The notes: generated by a model not told the origin, from the letters alone. A stretch of 64,000 bases of DNA from Flavobacteriales bacterium (GCA_019638115.1 JAHBUK010000001.1:824238-888237); one strand, 5' to 3'; counted from the stretch's first letter, positions 23,693 through 32,005 are shown. Numbers and translations are program-made.

Positions 23693-26600
23693 TCAGACCA
23701 CGATGTTGACGATGCGTTTGGGCACCACGATCACCTTCTTCGGCGCTTTACCCTCCAGCTTGGCCTGCACCTCGGGGTTGGCGAGCACCTGTGCTTCCAC
23801 TTCCTCCTTGCTCAGAGCGATGGGAAATTCCAGCATCAGGCGGGTCTTGCCGTTGAAGCTGATGGGGTAGCTGAAGTTGTCCTCCACCAGGTGCTGGGCG
23901 TCCCACTGGGGCCAGGGCGCCACGGTAACGCTCTCCGCATGCCCCAGCTTCTCCCACAACTCCTCGGCGATGTGCGGCGCGAAGGGCGCCAGGGCGACCA
24001 CCAGCGGCTCCAGCACTGCGCGCTTGTTGCACTTCAGGCTGCCCAGCTCGTTGGCAGCGATCATGAACTGCGCCACGCTGGTGTTGAAGCTCATCTTCTC
24101 GATGTCCTCGGTCACCTTCTTCAGGGTGGCGTGCAGGACCTTCAGTTCGGGCTTGGTAGGGGCTTCTTCGCTAACCACCACGGCGTTGTCACTCCGGGCT
24201 TGACCCGGAGTCGCACCCTCTTGATGGAAGAGATTCCAGAATTTCCGCAGGAAGCGGTAGGTGCCCTCGATGCCGTTGGTGTCCCAGGGCTTGCTCTGCT
24301 CCAAGGGGCCAAGGAACATCTCGTAGAGGCGCAGGGTGTCGGCGCCGTACTTGGCGATGATGTCGTCGGGGTTCACCACGTTGAACTTCGACTTGGACAT
24401 CTTCTCGACCACTGGCTCTGTACGGATGCTCTGAGTTCTGTTGGGTGAAAGACACTTCGATACATCACGCCAAACGAACCCACCATCAGCGATAAACACC
24501 GCGTCAGCGTGCTTCCTGCCTTCAAGCGAGTCGCGATACCCGGAAACATCAAGAACACCATCAGCAACATGCTCAATGGGCACATTGACTTCTTGGAAGT
24601 TCACCATGTTGATGCTATCGAAATCCTTGAGAATCTCCGATCGCGGCGACATTATCACAGACTGAGTAACCGGTGTTCCGTCATCCGAGTATTTCAAGTA
24701 CTCTTCAGAATTGAACAGCTGAAACTCTCCTGTTTCTGTGGGGATGCGCAGGCCGACTCTTTGTTGGCGTACTTGATGGTCTAGATCAACATATCCAACC
24801 GTAACTCGCTGCGACACCCCCTGGATCATCCCCTGGTTCACCAGCTTCTTCGCCGGTTCATCGAAGGTGATGTGGCCGCGGTCGTGGAGGAACTTGGTCC
24901 AGAAGCGGAAGTAGAGCAGGTGGCCGGTGGCGTGCTCGCTGCCGCCCACGTAGAGGTCCACCTGCTGCCAGTAGTTGAGCGCTTCCGCTGAGGCGAAACG
25001 CTCGGCGTTCTGCGGGTCCATGTAGCGCAGGAAGTACCAGCTGCTACCGGCCCAACCGGGCATGGTGGTGGTCTCCAAGGGATTGCCGTTGTAACTCCAA
25101 TTGGCGGCGCGGGCCAGGGGCGGTTCGCCGTCCTCGGTGGGCAGGAACTTGTCCACCTCGGGCAGTTTCAGCGGCAGCTCGCTCTCGGGCAGCGGGTAAG
25201 GCACGCCATCCTTGTAGTAGATGGGTATCGGCTCGCCCCAGTAACGCTGGCGACCGAACGCGGCATCGCGCAAGCGGAAGTTGATCTTGCCTTCACCGGC
25301 ACCCAGCTTCTCCAACTCCTGGATGGCGCGTGTGATGGCCTGCGGCACTTTCAACCCTTTGAGGAAGCCTTCGCTGCAGATGGTGGCGTCCTTGCGTTCG
25401 TCGGCTTCCTTCTCAATGTCGGCGCCCTCGGTCACGGCGATGATGGGCAGACCGAAGTGCTTGGCGAAACGCCAGTCGCGTTGGTCGCCGCCGGGCACGG
25501 CCATTACGGCACCGGTGCCATAGCCCGCCAGCACGTAATCGCCCACCCACACGGGCACATCAGCACCGGTAAAGGGGTGCTTCGCGTAGCTGCCGGTGAA
25601 CACGCCGCTCACCTTGTCCACCTCGGCCTGGCGCTCGCGCTCGCTGCGGTTCTTGGCGCTGTTCACGTAGGCCTCCACCTCGGCTTTGCGCTCGGGCGTG
25701 GTGAGCAAGGGAACCAGTTCGTGTTCCGGAGCGAGGGTGAGGAAAGAGACACCGAAGAGGGTATCGGGGCGGGTGGTGAAGACTTCTACCTCACCCCCAA
25801 CCCCTCTCCCGGGGAGAGGGGAGGAATGCTCCCCCGGCACCTCTCCCGGGGAGAGGGGGGATATGCCGTCCTCCGAGGTGTCATCGTCCGTGGCGAAGTC
25901 GGGGCGGGCGTTTAGTTCCTGAATGATCTTGTGGCGAACACCTTCCGCATCGCGAAGCACTTCTTCGTTCCGGAAACGGATGACCTTGAAGCCCTTCTGC
26001 TCCAAATGCAGGGTCCTTGCAGCGTCCTGCTCTTGCTGAAGGTCGTGTATGTCACTATCCACTTCAATGACCAACTGCTTGGGCAGTGAGACAAAGTCGA
26101 CGATGAACTTGTCGATGATGTGTTGCCGACGGATCCTGCCTCCGGTGGCGGTGCCACGTATCACATGCCACAACCTGTCCTCTGCTTCAGTGGGGTTCCG
26201 TCGCATGGACTTGGCATGCTCAATGAGCTTGCTCCAGAGGAACCCATCCGTCGTTTCGCGGAAACGGTGCTCCGAAGCGCCGCCTCCCCTCTCCACGGGA
26301 GAGGGGCCGGGGGTGAGGTCCATATTCTTGACCGCGAAGCGGACAAGCGCCCCCTCGCTCCTCCCGATCCAATTTCGCTGTGCCTCCTTGATGCTCTCGC
26401 TCCAATCGAGCGTGTCCAGTCCGTCGAGCAGGCGCTGGGCATAGGCGGTGATGCGCAGGCTCCACTGCTTCATGCGCTTGCGTTCCACGGGGTGGCCGCC
26501 GCGTTCGCTCACGCCGTCCTTCACCTCGTCGTTGGCGAGCACCGTGCCCAAGGCGGGGCACCAGTTCACCCAGGCATCGCTGAGGTAGGCCAGGCGGAAA

Positions 26601-27220
26601 TGCTGCAGGATCAACTGCTTGGTGCGTTCATCGAACGTTCTCCATTCCTCTGCGGAGAATTCGCCCATGAATTCCTCCACATCGCCGGTGAGCACGCTGG
26701 CATCCTGGCCGGTGCAGCCCTGCGCCTCGAAACGGGCGATGAGTTCGCTGATGGGCCGTGCCTTGTCGGCGGTGGCATCGTACCAGCTGTCGAAGAGCTG
26801 GAGGAAGATCCACTGCGTCCACTTGTAGTAAGCGGGGTCGCTGGTGCGCACCTCGCGACTCCAGTCGAAGCTGAAGCCGATGCGGTCCAACTGTTCGCGG
26901 TAGCGGGCGAGGTTGATCTCGGTGGTCTTGGCGGGGTGCTGGCCAGTCTGGATGGCGTACTGCTCGGCGGGCAGGCCGAAGCTGTCGTAGCCCATGGGGT
27001 GCAGCACGTTGAAGCCGCTGTGCCGCTTGTAGCGCGCAACGATGTCGCTGGCGATGTAGCCGAGCGGGTGCCCCACGTGCAGGCCGGCGCCGCTGGGGTA
27101 GGGGAACATGTCGAGCACGTAATACTTCGGCCTGGCCGTGTCGTTGGTGACGCGATAGGTCCCTTCGGCCTTCCACTTGCCCTGCCACTTCGCTTCGATC
27201 GACTTGTGCTCGTACTGCAT
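23693..27220 (-). CDS. leuS: Leucyl-tRNA synthetase with in-frame DUF559 nuclease insertion
   Basis: 1175 residues from ATG 27220 (MQYEHKSIEAKWQGKWKAEG); Bacteroidota LeuRS is usually about 920-950. The enzyme charges tRNA-Leu. Catalytic motifs are intact: GLHVGHPLGYIASD (HIGH) and VEKMSKSKFNVVNPDD (KMSKS); the editing domain has VFTTRPDTLFGV and GTGAVMAVPGGDQRD. Between WIGRSEGALVRFAVK and VEVFTTRPDT, a surface hairpin at the start of the editing domain, lie about 176 extra residues (302-477): repeat-coded LTPGPSPVERGG, a DUF559 nuclease domain, and repeat-coded SPLPGRGVGGE. A second divergent, lower-GC part (about residues 797-935, before KMSKS) is longer than usual. No stop or frameshift is present, so the fusion is probably translated. 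A TAnnTTTG box (27240-27247) precedes it. Confidence 0.95.
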   Translation of the reverse strand: MQYEHKSIEAKWQGKWKAEGTYRVTNDTARPKYYVLDMFPYPSGAGLHVGHPLGYIASDIVARYKRHSGFNVLHPMGYDSFGLPAEQYAIQTGQHPAKTTEINLARYREQLDRIGFSFDWSREVRTSDPAYYKWTQWIFLQLFDSWYDATADKARPISELIARFEAQGCTGQDASVLTGDVEEFMGEFSAEEWRTFDERTKQLILQHFRLAYLSDAWVNWCPALGTVLANDEVKDGVSERGGHPVERKRMKQWSLRITAYAQRLLDGLDTLDWSESIKEAQRNWIGRSEGALVRFAVKNMDLTPGPSPVERGGGASEHRFRETTDGFLWSKLIEHAKSMRRNPTEAEDRLWHVIRGTATGGRIRRQHIIDKFIVDFVSLPKQLVIEVDSDIHDLQQEQDAARTLHLEQKGFKVIRFRNEEVLRDAEGVRHKIIQELNARPDFATDDDTSEDGISPLSPGEVPGEHSSPLPGRGVGGEVEVFTTRPDTLFGVSFLTLAPEHELVPLLTTPERKAEVEAYVNSAKNRSERERQAEVDKVSGVFTGSYAKHPFTGADVPVWVGDYVLAGYGTGAVMAVPGGDQRDWRFAKHFGLPIIAVTEGADIEKEADERKDATICSEGFLKGLKVPQAITRAIQELEKLGAGEGKINFRLRDAAFGRQRYWGEPIPIYYKDGVPYPLPESELPLKLPEVDKFLPTEDGEPPLARAANWSYNGNPLETTTMPGWAGSSWYFLRYMDPQNAERFASAEALNYWQQVDLYVGGSEHATGHLLYFRFWTKFLHDRGHITFDEPAKKLVNQGMIQGVSQRVTVGYVDLDHQVRQQRVGLRIPTETGEFQLFNSEEYLKYSDDGTPVTQSVIMSPRSEILKDFDSINMVNFQEVNVPIEHVADGVLDVSGYRDSLEGRKHADAVFIADGGFVWRDVSKCLSPNRTQSIRTEPVVEKMSKSKFNVVNPDDIIAKYGADTLRLYEMFLGPLEQSKPWDTNGIEGTYRFLRKFWNLFHQEGATPGQARSDNAVVVSEEAPTKPELKVLHATLKKVTEDIEKMSFNTSVAQFMIAANELGSLKCNKRAVLEPLVVALAPFAPHIAEELWEKLGHAESVTVAPWPQWDAQHLVEDNFSYPISFNGKTRLMLEFPIALSKEEVEAQVLANPEVQAKLEGKAPKKVIVVPKRIVNIVV
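25790..25821 (-). repeat. Right inverted repeat R1 of leuS insertion
   Basis: Plus-strand CTCACCCCCAA then CCCCTCTCCC and GGGGAGAGGGG. Inverse of R3 (29/32) and reverse complement of the ispG copy R4 (31/32). Confidence 0.9.
25831..25860 (-). repeat. Partial palindromic repeat R2 inside leuS insertion
   Basis: CCCCCGGCACCTCTCCC followed by GGGGAGAGGGGGG; the same family as R1, nine bases from it, coding the PLSPGEVPGE stretch. Confidence 0.8.
26286..26317 (-). repeat. Left inverted repeat R3 of leuS insertion
   Basis: Plus-strand CCCCTCTCCACGGGAGAGGGG followed by CCGGGGGTGAG, coding LTPGPSPVERGG on the minus strand. Faces R1 as a terminal inverted repeat. Confidence 0.9.
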
Positions 27221-27239
27221 GGTGTTCTTATACAGGCGG

Positions 27240-27247
27240 CAAATGTA
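27240..27247 (-). promoter_or_regulatory. Putative -7 box (TACATTTG) for leuS
   Basis: On the minus strand TACATTTG ends 19 bases before the leuS ATG. It faces the identical box for ftsX 23 bases away, forming a compact divergent promoter. Confidence 0.6.
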
Positions 27248-27270
27248 GAGGGTGAGCCATGGCCCGACCC

Positions 27271-27278
27271 TACATTTG
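27271..27278 (+). promoter_or_regulatory. Putative -7 box (TACATTTG) for ftsX operon
   Basis: TACATTTG ends six bases before ATG 27285, so the transcript would be almost leaderless. Confidence 0.6.
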
Positions 27279-27284
27279 CGCCCC

Positions 27285-28160
27285 ATGGGCATCGACCGCC
27301 ACTACAAGGCGCGCACACGCACGGCCAGCATCAGCACGGTGATCGGCATCGGCCTGGTGCTCTTCATGCTGGGTGTGCTGGGTTTCCTGCTGCTGAACGC
27401 GCAAGCTTTGGAGCGCTATTTCAAGGAGAACGTGCGCGTGGAACTCTTCCTGAAGCGCGACCTGAAGGAGGTGGACGTGATGCAGTTCCGCAAAGAGCTG
27501 GACACCGAGGCTTTCACGCGCCAGACCGTGTATGTAACGCCCGAGGAGGCCGCCGAACGCTTGAAGGAGGATGTGGGCGAGGACTTCCTGGGCATATTGG
27601 GCATGAACCCGCTGCGGCCTTCCGTGGAACTGCTGCTGGAGGCGAGCCACGCGCACCCGGACAGCCTGCGCTGGATCGCCGAGCACCTGCAGCGCGACCC
27701 GCGTGTGGAGGAGGTGGCCTACAACGCCACGGTGGTGGAGAACATCGAGGCCAACATGAACCGCCTGGGGCTCTTCGTGCTGGGCTTCGCGGTGCTGCTG
27801 CTGGTGATCGCCATCGCGTTGATCAACAACACCATCCGGCTGGCCATCTACAGCAAACGCTTCCTGATCCGCACCATGCACCTGGTGGGCGCCACGCAGT
27901 GGTTCATCAAACGGCCCTTCCTGGGGCAGAGCTTCTGGCACGGCCTCTTCGGTGGGCTGCTGGCCTTGGGTCTGCTGGCTGCGCTGCTGCAATTGGCAAG
28001 GCACTACATGCCGGACATGCTGGCCGCCACGGACCTTACCCTGCTGGCCATCCTCTTCGGGGCGGTGGTGCTGCTGGGCCTGCTCATCGCCCTGCTTTCC
28101 ACCTGGTTCGCCGTGGGCCGCTACCTTCGCATGAATTCCGAGGACCTCCACTGGAGCTGA
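27285..28160 (+). CDS. ftsX: Cell division protein FtsX
   Basis: 291 residues from ATG 27285 (MGIDRHYKARTRTASIST); the frame opens at 27252 but the TACATTTG box lies between. FtsX pairs with the ATPase FtsE to control peptidoglycan hydrolases at division. The first membrane segment is about residues 15-37, followed by the extracytoplasmic loop NVRVELFLKRDLKEVDVMQFRKEL...VEEVAYNATVVENIEANM and three more membrane segments in the C-terminal third (LGLFVLGFAVLLLVIAIALINNTIRLAIYSKRF with the conserved NTIRLAIYSRR-type motif, then two more). ftsE is not in this window. First gene of a run with DUF3098, uppP and truB. Confidence 0.95.
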   Translation: MGIDRHYKARTRTASISTVIGIGLVLFMLGVLGFLLLNAQALERYFKENVRVELFLKRDLKEVDVMQFRKELDTEAFTRQTVYVTPEEAAERLKEDVGEDFLGILGMNPLRPSVELLLEASHAHPDSLRWIAEHLQRDPRVEEVAYNATVVENIEANMNRLGLFVLGFAVLLLVIAIALINNTIRLAIYSKRFLIRTMHLVGATQWFIKRPFLGQSFWHGLFGGLLALGLLAALLQLARHYMPDMLAATDLTLLAILFGAVVLLGLLIALLSTWFAVGRYLRMNSEDLHWS

Positions 28161-28176
28161 TACCCGACCGATCGCC

Positions 28177-28434
28177 ATGGCCAAGAACTCGAACTGGAAC
28201 GACATGCCTTTCACGGCCACCAACTACAAGCTGCTGCTCATCGGCGTGGCGATCGTGGCCGTGGGTTTCATCCTCATGAGCGGTGGCGGAAGCGGCGACC
28301 CGAACGTGTTCGACGAGGGCTCCGTGTTCCATCCCAGGCGCATTACCGTAGCGCCCATCGTAACGCTGGCAGGCTACCTGTTCATCGTCTATGCCATCAT
28401 GAAGCGAACGGGGGAAGAGGACGCCGGTAAATGA
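28177..28434 (+). CDS. DUF3098 family membrane protein
   Basis: 85 residues with two membrane segments: NYKLLLIGVAIVAVGFILMSG (about 16-36), which ends in the family's GFxLMSGG motif, and ITVAPIVTLAGYLFIVYAIM (about 56-75). DPNVFDEGSVFHPRRITVAPIV is the conserved connecting loop of DUF3098. Function unknown, but the position between ftsX and uppP is conserved in Bacteroidota and suggests an envelope role. Its stop overlaps the uppP start (ATGA). Confidence 0.92.
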   Translation: MAKNSNWNDMPFTATNYKLLLIGVAIVAVGFILMSGGGSGDPNVFDEGSVFHPRRITVAPIVTLAGYLFIVYAIMKRTGEEDAGK

Positions 28435-29225
28435 CCATTTTCCAAGCCATCATCCTCGCGATCATCGAGGGGCTCACCGAATTCCTGCCCGTCAGCAGCA
28501 CGGGCCACATGATCATCGGGTCCACCATCATGGGCATCCAGCAGGATGAGTTCGTGAAGCTCTTCACGGTGGCCATCCAGTTCGGCGCTATCCTTTCGGT
28601 GATCGTTCTCTACTGGAAGCGCTTCTTCCAAAGCCTCGACCTCTACTTCAAGTTGTTCGCGGCCTTCGTGCCCGCGGTTATCGCCGGCCTGCTCTTCAAA
28701 GATCAGGTGGACATGCTATTGGAGAACATCGTGGTGGTAGGCATCATGCTCTTCGTGGGCGGCATCGTCTTCCTCTTCATCGATAGATGGACCCCTGGCG
28801 GTGAACCGGGCAATACCAAGCCCATGACCTACAGGCAGGCGGTGACCATCGGTGTATGGCAATGCCTGGCCATGATCCCGGGCGTATCGCGCTCGGCGGC
28901 CACCATCATCGGTGGCATGTCGCAGGGCCTCAACCGCACCCACGCCGCGGAGTTCAGCTTCTTCTTGGCCGTGCCCACCATGTTCGGCGCAACGGTGAAG
29001 AGCATCTACGACTACGTGAAGGACGGCGGCACGGTGAGCACGGAGCACCTGCAGGTCTTCGCCATCGGCAATGTGGTGGCCTTCATCGTGGCCATCATCG
29101 CCATCCGCTCGTTCATCACATTCCTCTCCAAGCATGGCTTCCGGGCCTTCGGTTGGTACCGCATCGTGGTGGGTGGTGTCATCATTGCACTGCACCTGGC
29201 CGGCGTGTCCATGCAGATGATGTGA
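28431..29225 (+). CDS. uppP: Undecaprenyl-diphosphate phosphatase (BacA/UppP)
   Basis: 264 residues, standard for UppP. It dephosphorylates undecaprenyl diphosphate to recycle the lipid carrier for peptidoglycan synthesis. The active-site motifs are both present: EGLTEFLPVSSTGHMII near residues 11-27 and the GVSRSAATIIGG block near residues 145-160. Eight or so hydrophobic segments cover the rest. Coupled by four-base overlap to DUF3098 and by a one-base overlap (TGATG) to truB. Confidence 0.96.
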   Translation: MTIFQAIILAIIEGLTEFLPVSSTGHMIIGSTIMGIQQDEFVKLFTVAIQFGAILSVIVLYWKRFFQSLDLYFKLFAAFVPAVIAGLLFKDQVDMLLENIVVVGIMLFVGGIVFLFIDRWTPGGEPGNTKPMTYRQAVTIGVWQCLAMIPGVSRSAATIIGGMSQGLNRTHAAEFSFFLAVPTMFGATVKSIYDYVKDGGTVSTEHLQVFAIGNVVAFIVAIIAIRSFITFLSKHGFRAFGWYRIVVGGVIIALHLAGVSMQMM

Positions 29226-29986
29226 TGAACGAAGCTGCGGAGAATACGGGCTTTGAGCTGGACCTGGAACGCGGCGGACTGCTGCTGGTGGACAAACCCC
29301 TTACATGGACCAGCTTCGATGTGGTGGGCAAGTTGCGCGGCGCCTTGCGCATCGCCGCCGGCGGGCACAAGATCAAGGTGGGGCATGCCGGAACCCTGGA
29401 CCCCCTGGCCAGCGGCTTGCTGATCCTGGGCTATGGCAAACGCACCAAGGACCTGGAGGGCATCACCGGGCAGCTGAAGGGCTACACCGGCACCATCACC
29501 CTGGGTAGCGTTACCCCCAGCTACGACCTGGAGACCGAACCCCAGCCCCACGGCCCTTGGGAGCACCTTGATGCAGGGACCATTCGGGAGGCCTTCGCGG
29601 GTTTCCATGGCGAAGTGATGCAGCACCCTCCCGCGCACAGTGCCAAGCGCTTCCAAGGCGAACGGGCCTATTTCCTGGCGCGCGACAGCGAGCGTGCCCA
29701 CCTGGTGGAGATGCCGCCCGTGAAGGTGCTCATCACCAAGCTCGAGGTAAGCGCCATACGCGGTGCGGAAGTGGACTTCGAAGTGCACGTGAGCAAAGGC
29801 ACGTACATCCGTTCACTGGCGAACGACATCGGGCAGGTGCTGGGCTGTGGCGCCCACCTCAGTGCCCTGCGCCGCACCTTCATCGGCGAGCACCATGTGG
29901 ACAAGGCCTTGGCGCCCGAGCAATGGTCCATGCTGATCGCTCCGCACCACCCGCCCGGCAGCAAGCGCAGGCAGGATCAGCCCTGA
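29225..29986 (+). CDS. truB: tRNA pseudouridine(55) synthase TruB
   Basis: 253 residues from ATG 29225, which overlaps the uppP stop by one base; this coupling decides the start, since the frame is open far upstream. Landmarks: GLLLVDKPLTWTSFDVV, KVGHAGTLDPLASGLLILGYGKRTK with catalytic D59, YTGTITLGSVTPSYDLE, QHPPAHSAKRFQGERAY and VSKGTYIRSLANDIGQVLGCGAHLSALRRT. It makes pseudouridine 55 in the T loop of tRNAs. The first nineteen residues are a variable extension. Confidence 0.96.
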   Translation: MNEAAENTGFELDLERGGLLLVDKPLTWTSFDVVGKLRGALRIAAGGHKIKVGHAGTLDPLASGLLILGYGKRTKDLEGITGQLKGYTGTITLGSVTPSYDLETEPQPHGPWEHLDAGTIREAFAGFHGEVMQHPPAHSAKRFQGERAYFLARDSERAHLVEMPPVKVLITKLEVSAIRGAEVDFEVHVSKGTYIRSLANDIGQVLGCGAHLSALRRTFIGEHHVDKALAPEQWSMLIAPHHPPGSKRRQDQP

Positions 29987-30074
29987 AGCGTTTTCGACGG
30001 ATGGCCGGAAAGTGCCCACGGAAGCGGCTTTCCCACCCCACGAACACAAGCTTCAAACTCCTTCACGGATCGCG

Positions 30075-30106
30075 TTGACGTTCGCTTCAACACGGCATTA
30101 TCTTCG
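30075..30106 (+). promoter_or_regulatory. Promoter of queA
   Basis: TTGACG (30075-30080) and TATCTTCG (30099-30106) are spaced as in the Bacteroidota -33/-7 promoter (about 20 bases between TTG and TA). The start codon is 46 bases further on. Confidence 0.55.
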
Positions 30107-30152
30107 GCCCCCATTTTAACGGAACAGGCCCGTAAGCCTGCACTCAGCCTCC

Positions 30153-31202
30153 ATGAAACTTACCGCATTCAAGTTCGACCTGCCCAAGGAGCAGATCGCC
30201 CTCTATCCCACCAAAGACCGCGACGGCAGCAAACTGATGGTGCTGCACCGCAAGGATGGCAAGATCGAGCACAAGAAATTCAAGAACATCCTGGATTACT
30301 TCGATGAGGGCGACACCTTCATCCTGAACAACACCAAGGTGTTCCCCGCCCGCATGTGGGGCAACAAGGAGAAGACCGGCGCCAAGATCGAGGTGTTCAT
30401 GCTGCGCGAGCTGAACCGCGACAGCCTGCTGTGGGACGTGATCGTGGACCCCGCCCGCAAGATCCGCATCGGCAACAAGCTCTACTTCGGCAAGAACGAC
30501 GAGTTGGTGGCCGAAGTGATCGACAACACCACCAGCCGCGGCCGCACGCTGCGTTTCCTCTTCGACGGCACCTACGAGGAGTTCAAGCGCAGCATCACCG
30601 AACTGGGTGAAACGCCCCTGCCGCGCTACATCAAGCGCGAGACCGAGGCCAGCGACGCCGAGCGTTACCAGACCATCTACGCCAAGGAAGAAGGTGCCGT
30701 GGCGGCCCCCACCGCCGGCCTGCACTTCAGCCGCGAGCTGATGAAGCGCATGGAGCTCAAGGGCATGAACTTCGCCGAAGTGACCCTGCACGTGGGCCTC
30801 GGAAGCTTCCGCCCCGTGGAGGTGGAGGACCTCACCAAGCACAAGATGGACAGCGAGCAGGTGATCATCACCAAGCAGGCCTGCGACATCGTGAACCGCG
30901 CCAAGGACACCCGCAAGCGCGTGTGCTGCGTGGGCACCACCACCATGCGCGCCATCGAAAGCAGCGTGAGCACGGAGAACCACATGAAGCCCTACGACGG
31001 GTGGACCAACAAGTTCATCTTCCCGCCCTACGACTTCAGCATCGCCGACAGCATGATCACCAACTTCCACATGCCCGAAAGCACCCTGCTGATGCAGGTA
31101 GCGGCCTTCGGTGGTTACGACCACGTGTGGAACGCCTACAAGGTGGCCATCAAGGACAAGTACCGCTTCTTCAGCTACGGGGATGCGATGCTGATCATTT
31201 GA
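30153..31202 (+). CDS. queA: tRNA preQ1(34) S-adenosylmethionine ribosyltransferase-isomerase QueA
   Basis: 349 residues. QueA transfers the ribose of S-adenosylmethionine to preQ1 in tRNA, making epoxyqueuosine. The sequence runs through the family landmarks: [106 protein letters not shown] and [18 protein letters not shown]. In this clade QueA is often near truB, as here. A hairpin follows at 31224-31258. Confidence 0.96.
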   Translation: MKLTAFKFDLPKEQIALYPTKDRDGSKLMVLHRKDGKIEHKKFKNILDYFDEGDTFILNNTKVFPARMWGNKEKTGAKIEVFMLRELNRDSLLWDVIVDPARKIRIGNKLYFGKNDELVAEVIDNTTSRGRTLRFLFDGTYEEFKRSITELGETPLPRYIKRETEASDAERYQTIYAKEEGAVAAPTAGLHFSRELMKRMELKGMNFAEVTLHVGLGSFRPVEVEDLTKHKMDSEQVIITKQACDIVNRAKDTRKRVCCVGTTTMRAIESSVSTENHMKPYDGWTNKFIFPPYDFSIADSMITNFHMPESTLLMQVAAFGGYDHVWNAYKVAIKDKYRFFSYGDAMLII

Positions 31203-31223
31203 GTGTGAAAGCGTGAAAGAGTG

Positions 31224-31258
31224 AGAGGGTGCGAGGGTCATGGACCTTTGCACCCTCT
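31224..31258. terminator. Long hairpin between queA and ispD
   Basis: Arms 31224-31239 and 31243-31258 form a 16-bp stem with two G-U pairs and a three-base loop (ATG). A TCTTTTGC stretch follows. It may be the queA terminator or a repeat of the GTGAAAGNGTG type seen just upstream. Confidence 0.6.
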
Positions 31259-31291
31259 GTCTTTTGCACCCTTTCACCGACCTTCGTTACC

Positions 31292-32005
31292 ATGCAGCGC
31301 AGCACCATCATCGTGGCCGGCGGTTCCGGCAAGCGCATGGGCGCCGCCGTGCCCAAGCAGTTCCTCTTGCTGAAGGGGCGGCCGCTGCTGATGTGGACCA
31401 TCGAGTCTTTCCAACGCTTCGACCCCAACATGCAACTGGTGGTGGTATTGCCCAAGGACCACCACGCCACCTGGCAGGGCCTGTGCGCAGAACATGGCTT
31501 CACCGTGCCGCACACCTTGGTGAGCGGTGGTGCCGAACGCTTCCACAGCACCTTGGAAGGCCTGAAAGCTGTCGAGCACGATGGGCTGGTGGCCGTGCAT
31601 GATGGCGTGCGACCCTTGGTGAGCGCTGCGCTGATCGCCCGCTGCTTTGCGGCCTCCGAAGAACATGGCGCGGCTATTCCTGTGGTGGCGATCAGTTCAT
31701 CTGTACGAGAACTCACTGCAGAAGGTAAGTCGACCGCTCTGCTCAGCCCTTCGACTCCGCTCAGGGAAAGCAGAGCTGTGGACCGATCCCGGTTGCGCGC
31801 CGTGCAGACCCCGCAATGCTTCCGCTTGCCTCTGCTGCGCCGCGCCTTCGAGCTGCCCTACGACCCGGCCTTCACCGACGAGGCCACGCTGGTGGAGCGG
31901 CTTGGCGTGGACGTACATCTGGTGGAGGGCGAAGAGCACAACATCAAGGTGACCACGCCTTTCGATCTGAAGGTGGCGGAGGTGGTTATGGGTGCACAGG
32001 GGTAG
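31292..32005 (+). CDS. ispD: 2-C-methyl-D-erythritol 4-phosphate cytidylyltransferase IspD
   Basis: 237 residues from ATG 31292. IspD makes CDP-methylerythritol in the MEP pathway, two pathway partners away from ispG at 6 kb. Landmarks: TIIVAGGSGKRMGAAVPKQFLLLKGRPLL, VSGGAERFHSTLEGL, VAVHDGVRPLVSAALI, RLRAVQTPQCFRLPLL, DEATLVERLG and VHLVEGEEHNIKVTTPFDL. Residues about 149-159 (STALLSPSTPLRES) are coded by a 20-bp palindromic repeat with extra flanking complementarity, inserted in frame before AVDRSRLRAVQ. That loop lies near the conserved part that follows, but the active-site residues look intact. Confidence 0.95.
   Translation: MQRSTIIVAGGSGKRMGAAVPKQFLLLKGRPLLMWTIESFQRFDPNMQLVVVLPKDHHATWQGLCAEHGFTVPHTLVSGGAERFHSTLEGLKAVEHDGLVAVHDGVRPLVSAALIARCFAASEEHGAAIPVVAISSSVRELTAEGKSTALLSPSTPLRESRAVDRSRLRAVQTPQCFRLPLLRRAFELPYDPAFTDEATLVERLGVDVHLVEGEEHNIKVTTPFDLKVAEVVMGAQG
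31747..31766 (+). repeat. 20-bp palindromic repeat inside ispD
   Basis: CCCTTCGACTCCGCTCAGGG, the exact reverse complement of the copy in ispG (7313-7332). Flanking GCTCTGCT and AGCAGAGC extend the hairpin. Confidence 0.85.

Larger units (their letters stand above)
25790..26317 (-). mobile_element. Repeat-bounded DUF559 nuclease insertion inside leuS
   Basis: About 528 bp bounded by inverted copies of a 32-bp palindromic repeat (26286-26317 and 25790-25821; 29 of 32 positions agree). A third partial copy is at 25831-25860. The cargo, read in the leuS frame on the minus strand, is a DUF559/Vsr-like domain: RRNPTEAEDRLWHVIRG, GRIRRQHIIDKFIVDFVSL, QLVIEVDSDIHD, QKGFKVIRFRNEEVLRD. The IVDF aspartate and the E-x-D of IEVDSD are the expected PD-(D/E)XK residues. 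Internal ATG codons (for example MRRNPTEAED) could allow separate expression. No transposase is present, so the mobility mechanism is unknown. Confidence 0.8.

Noticed and set aside
25790..26317. Intein or self-splicing element as explanation for the leuS insert
   Set aside because: No splice-junction Cys/Ser or HN motif, and the ends are coded by palindromic repeats; the DUF559 core differs from intein homing endonucleases.
26120..28279. 719-residue plus-strand frame across leuS and ftsX
   Set aside because: It reads leuS antisense and ftsX in the wrong frame.
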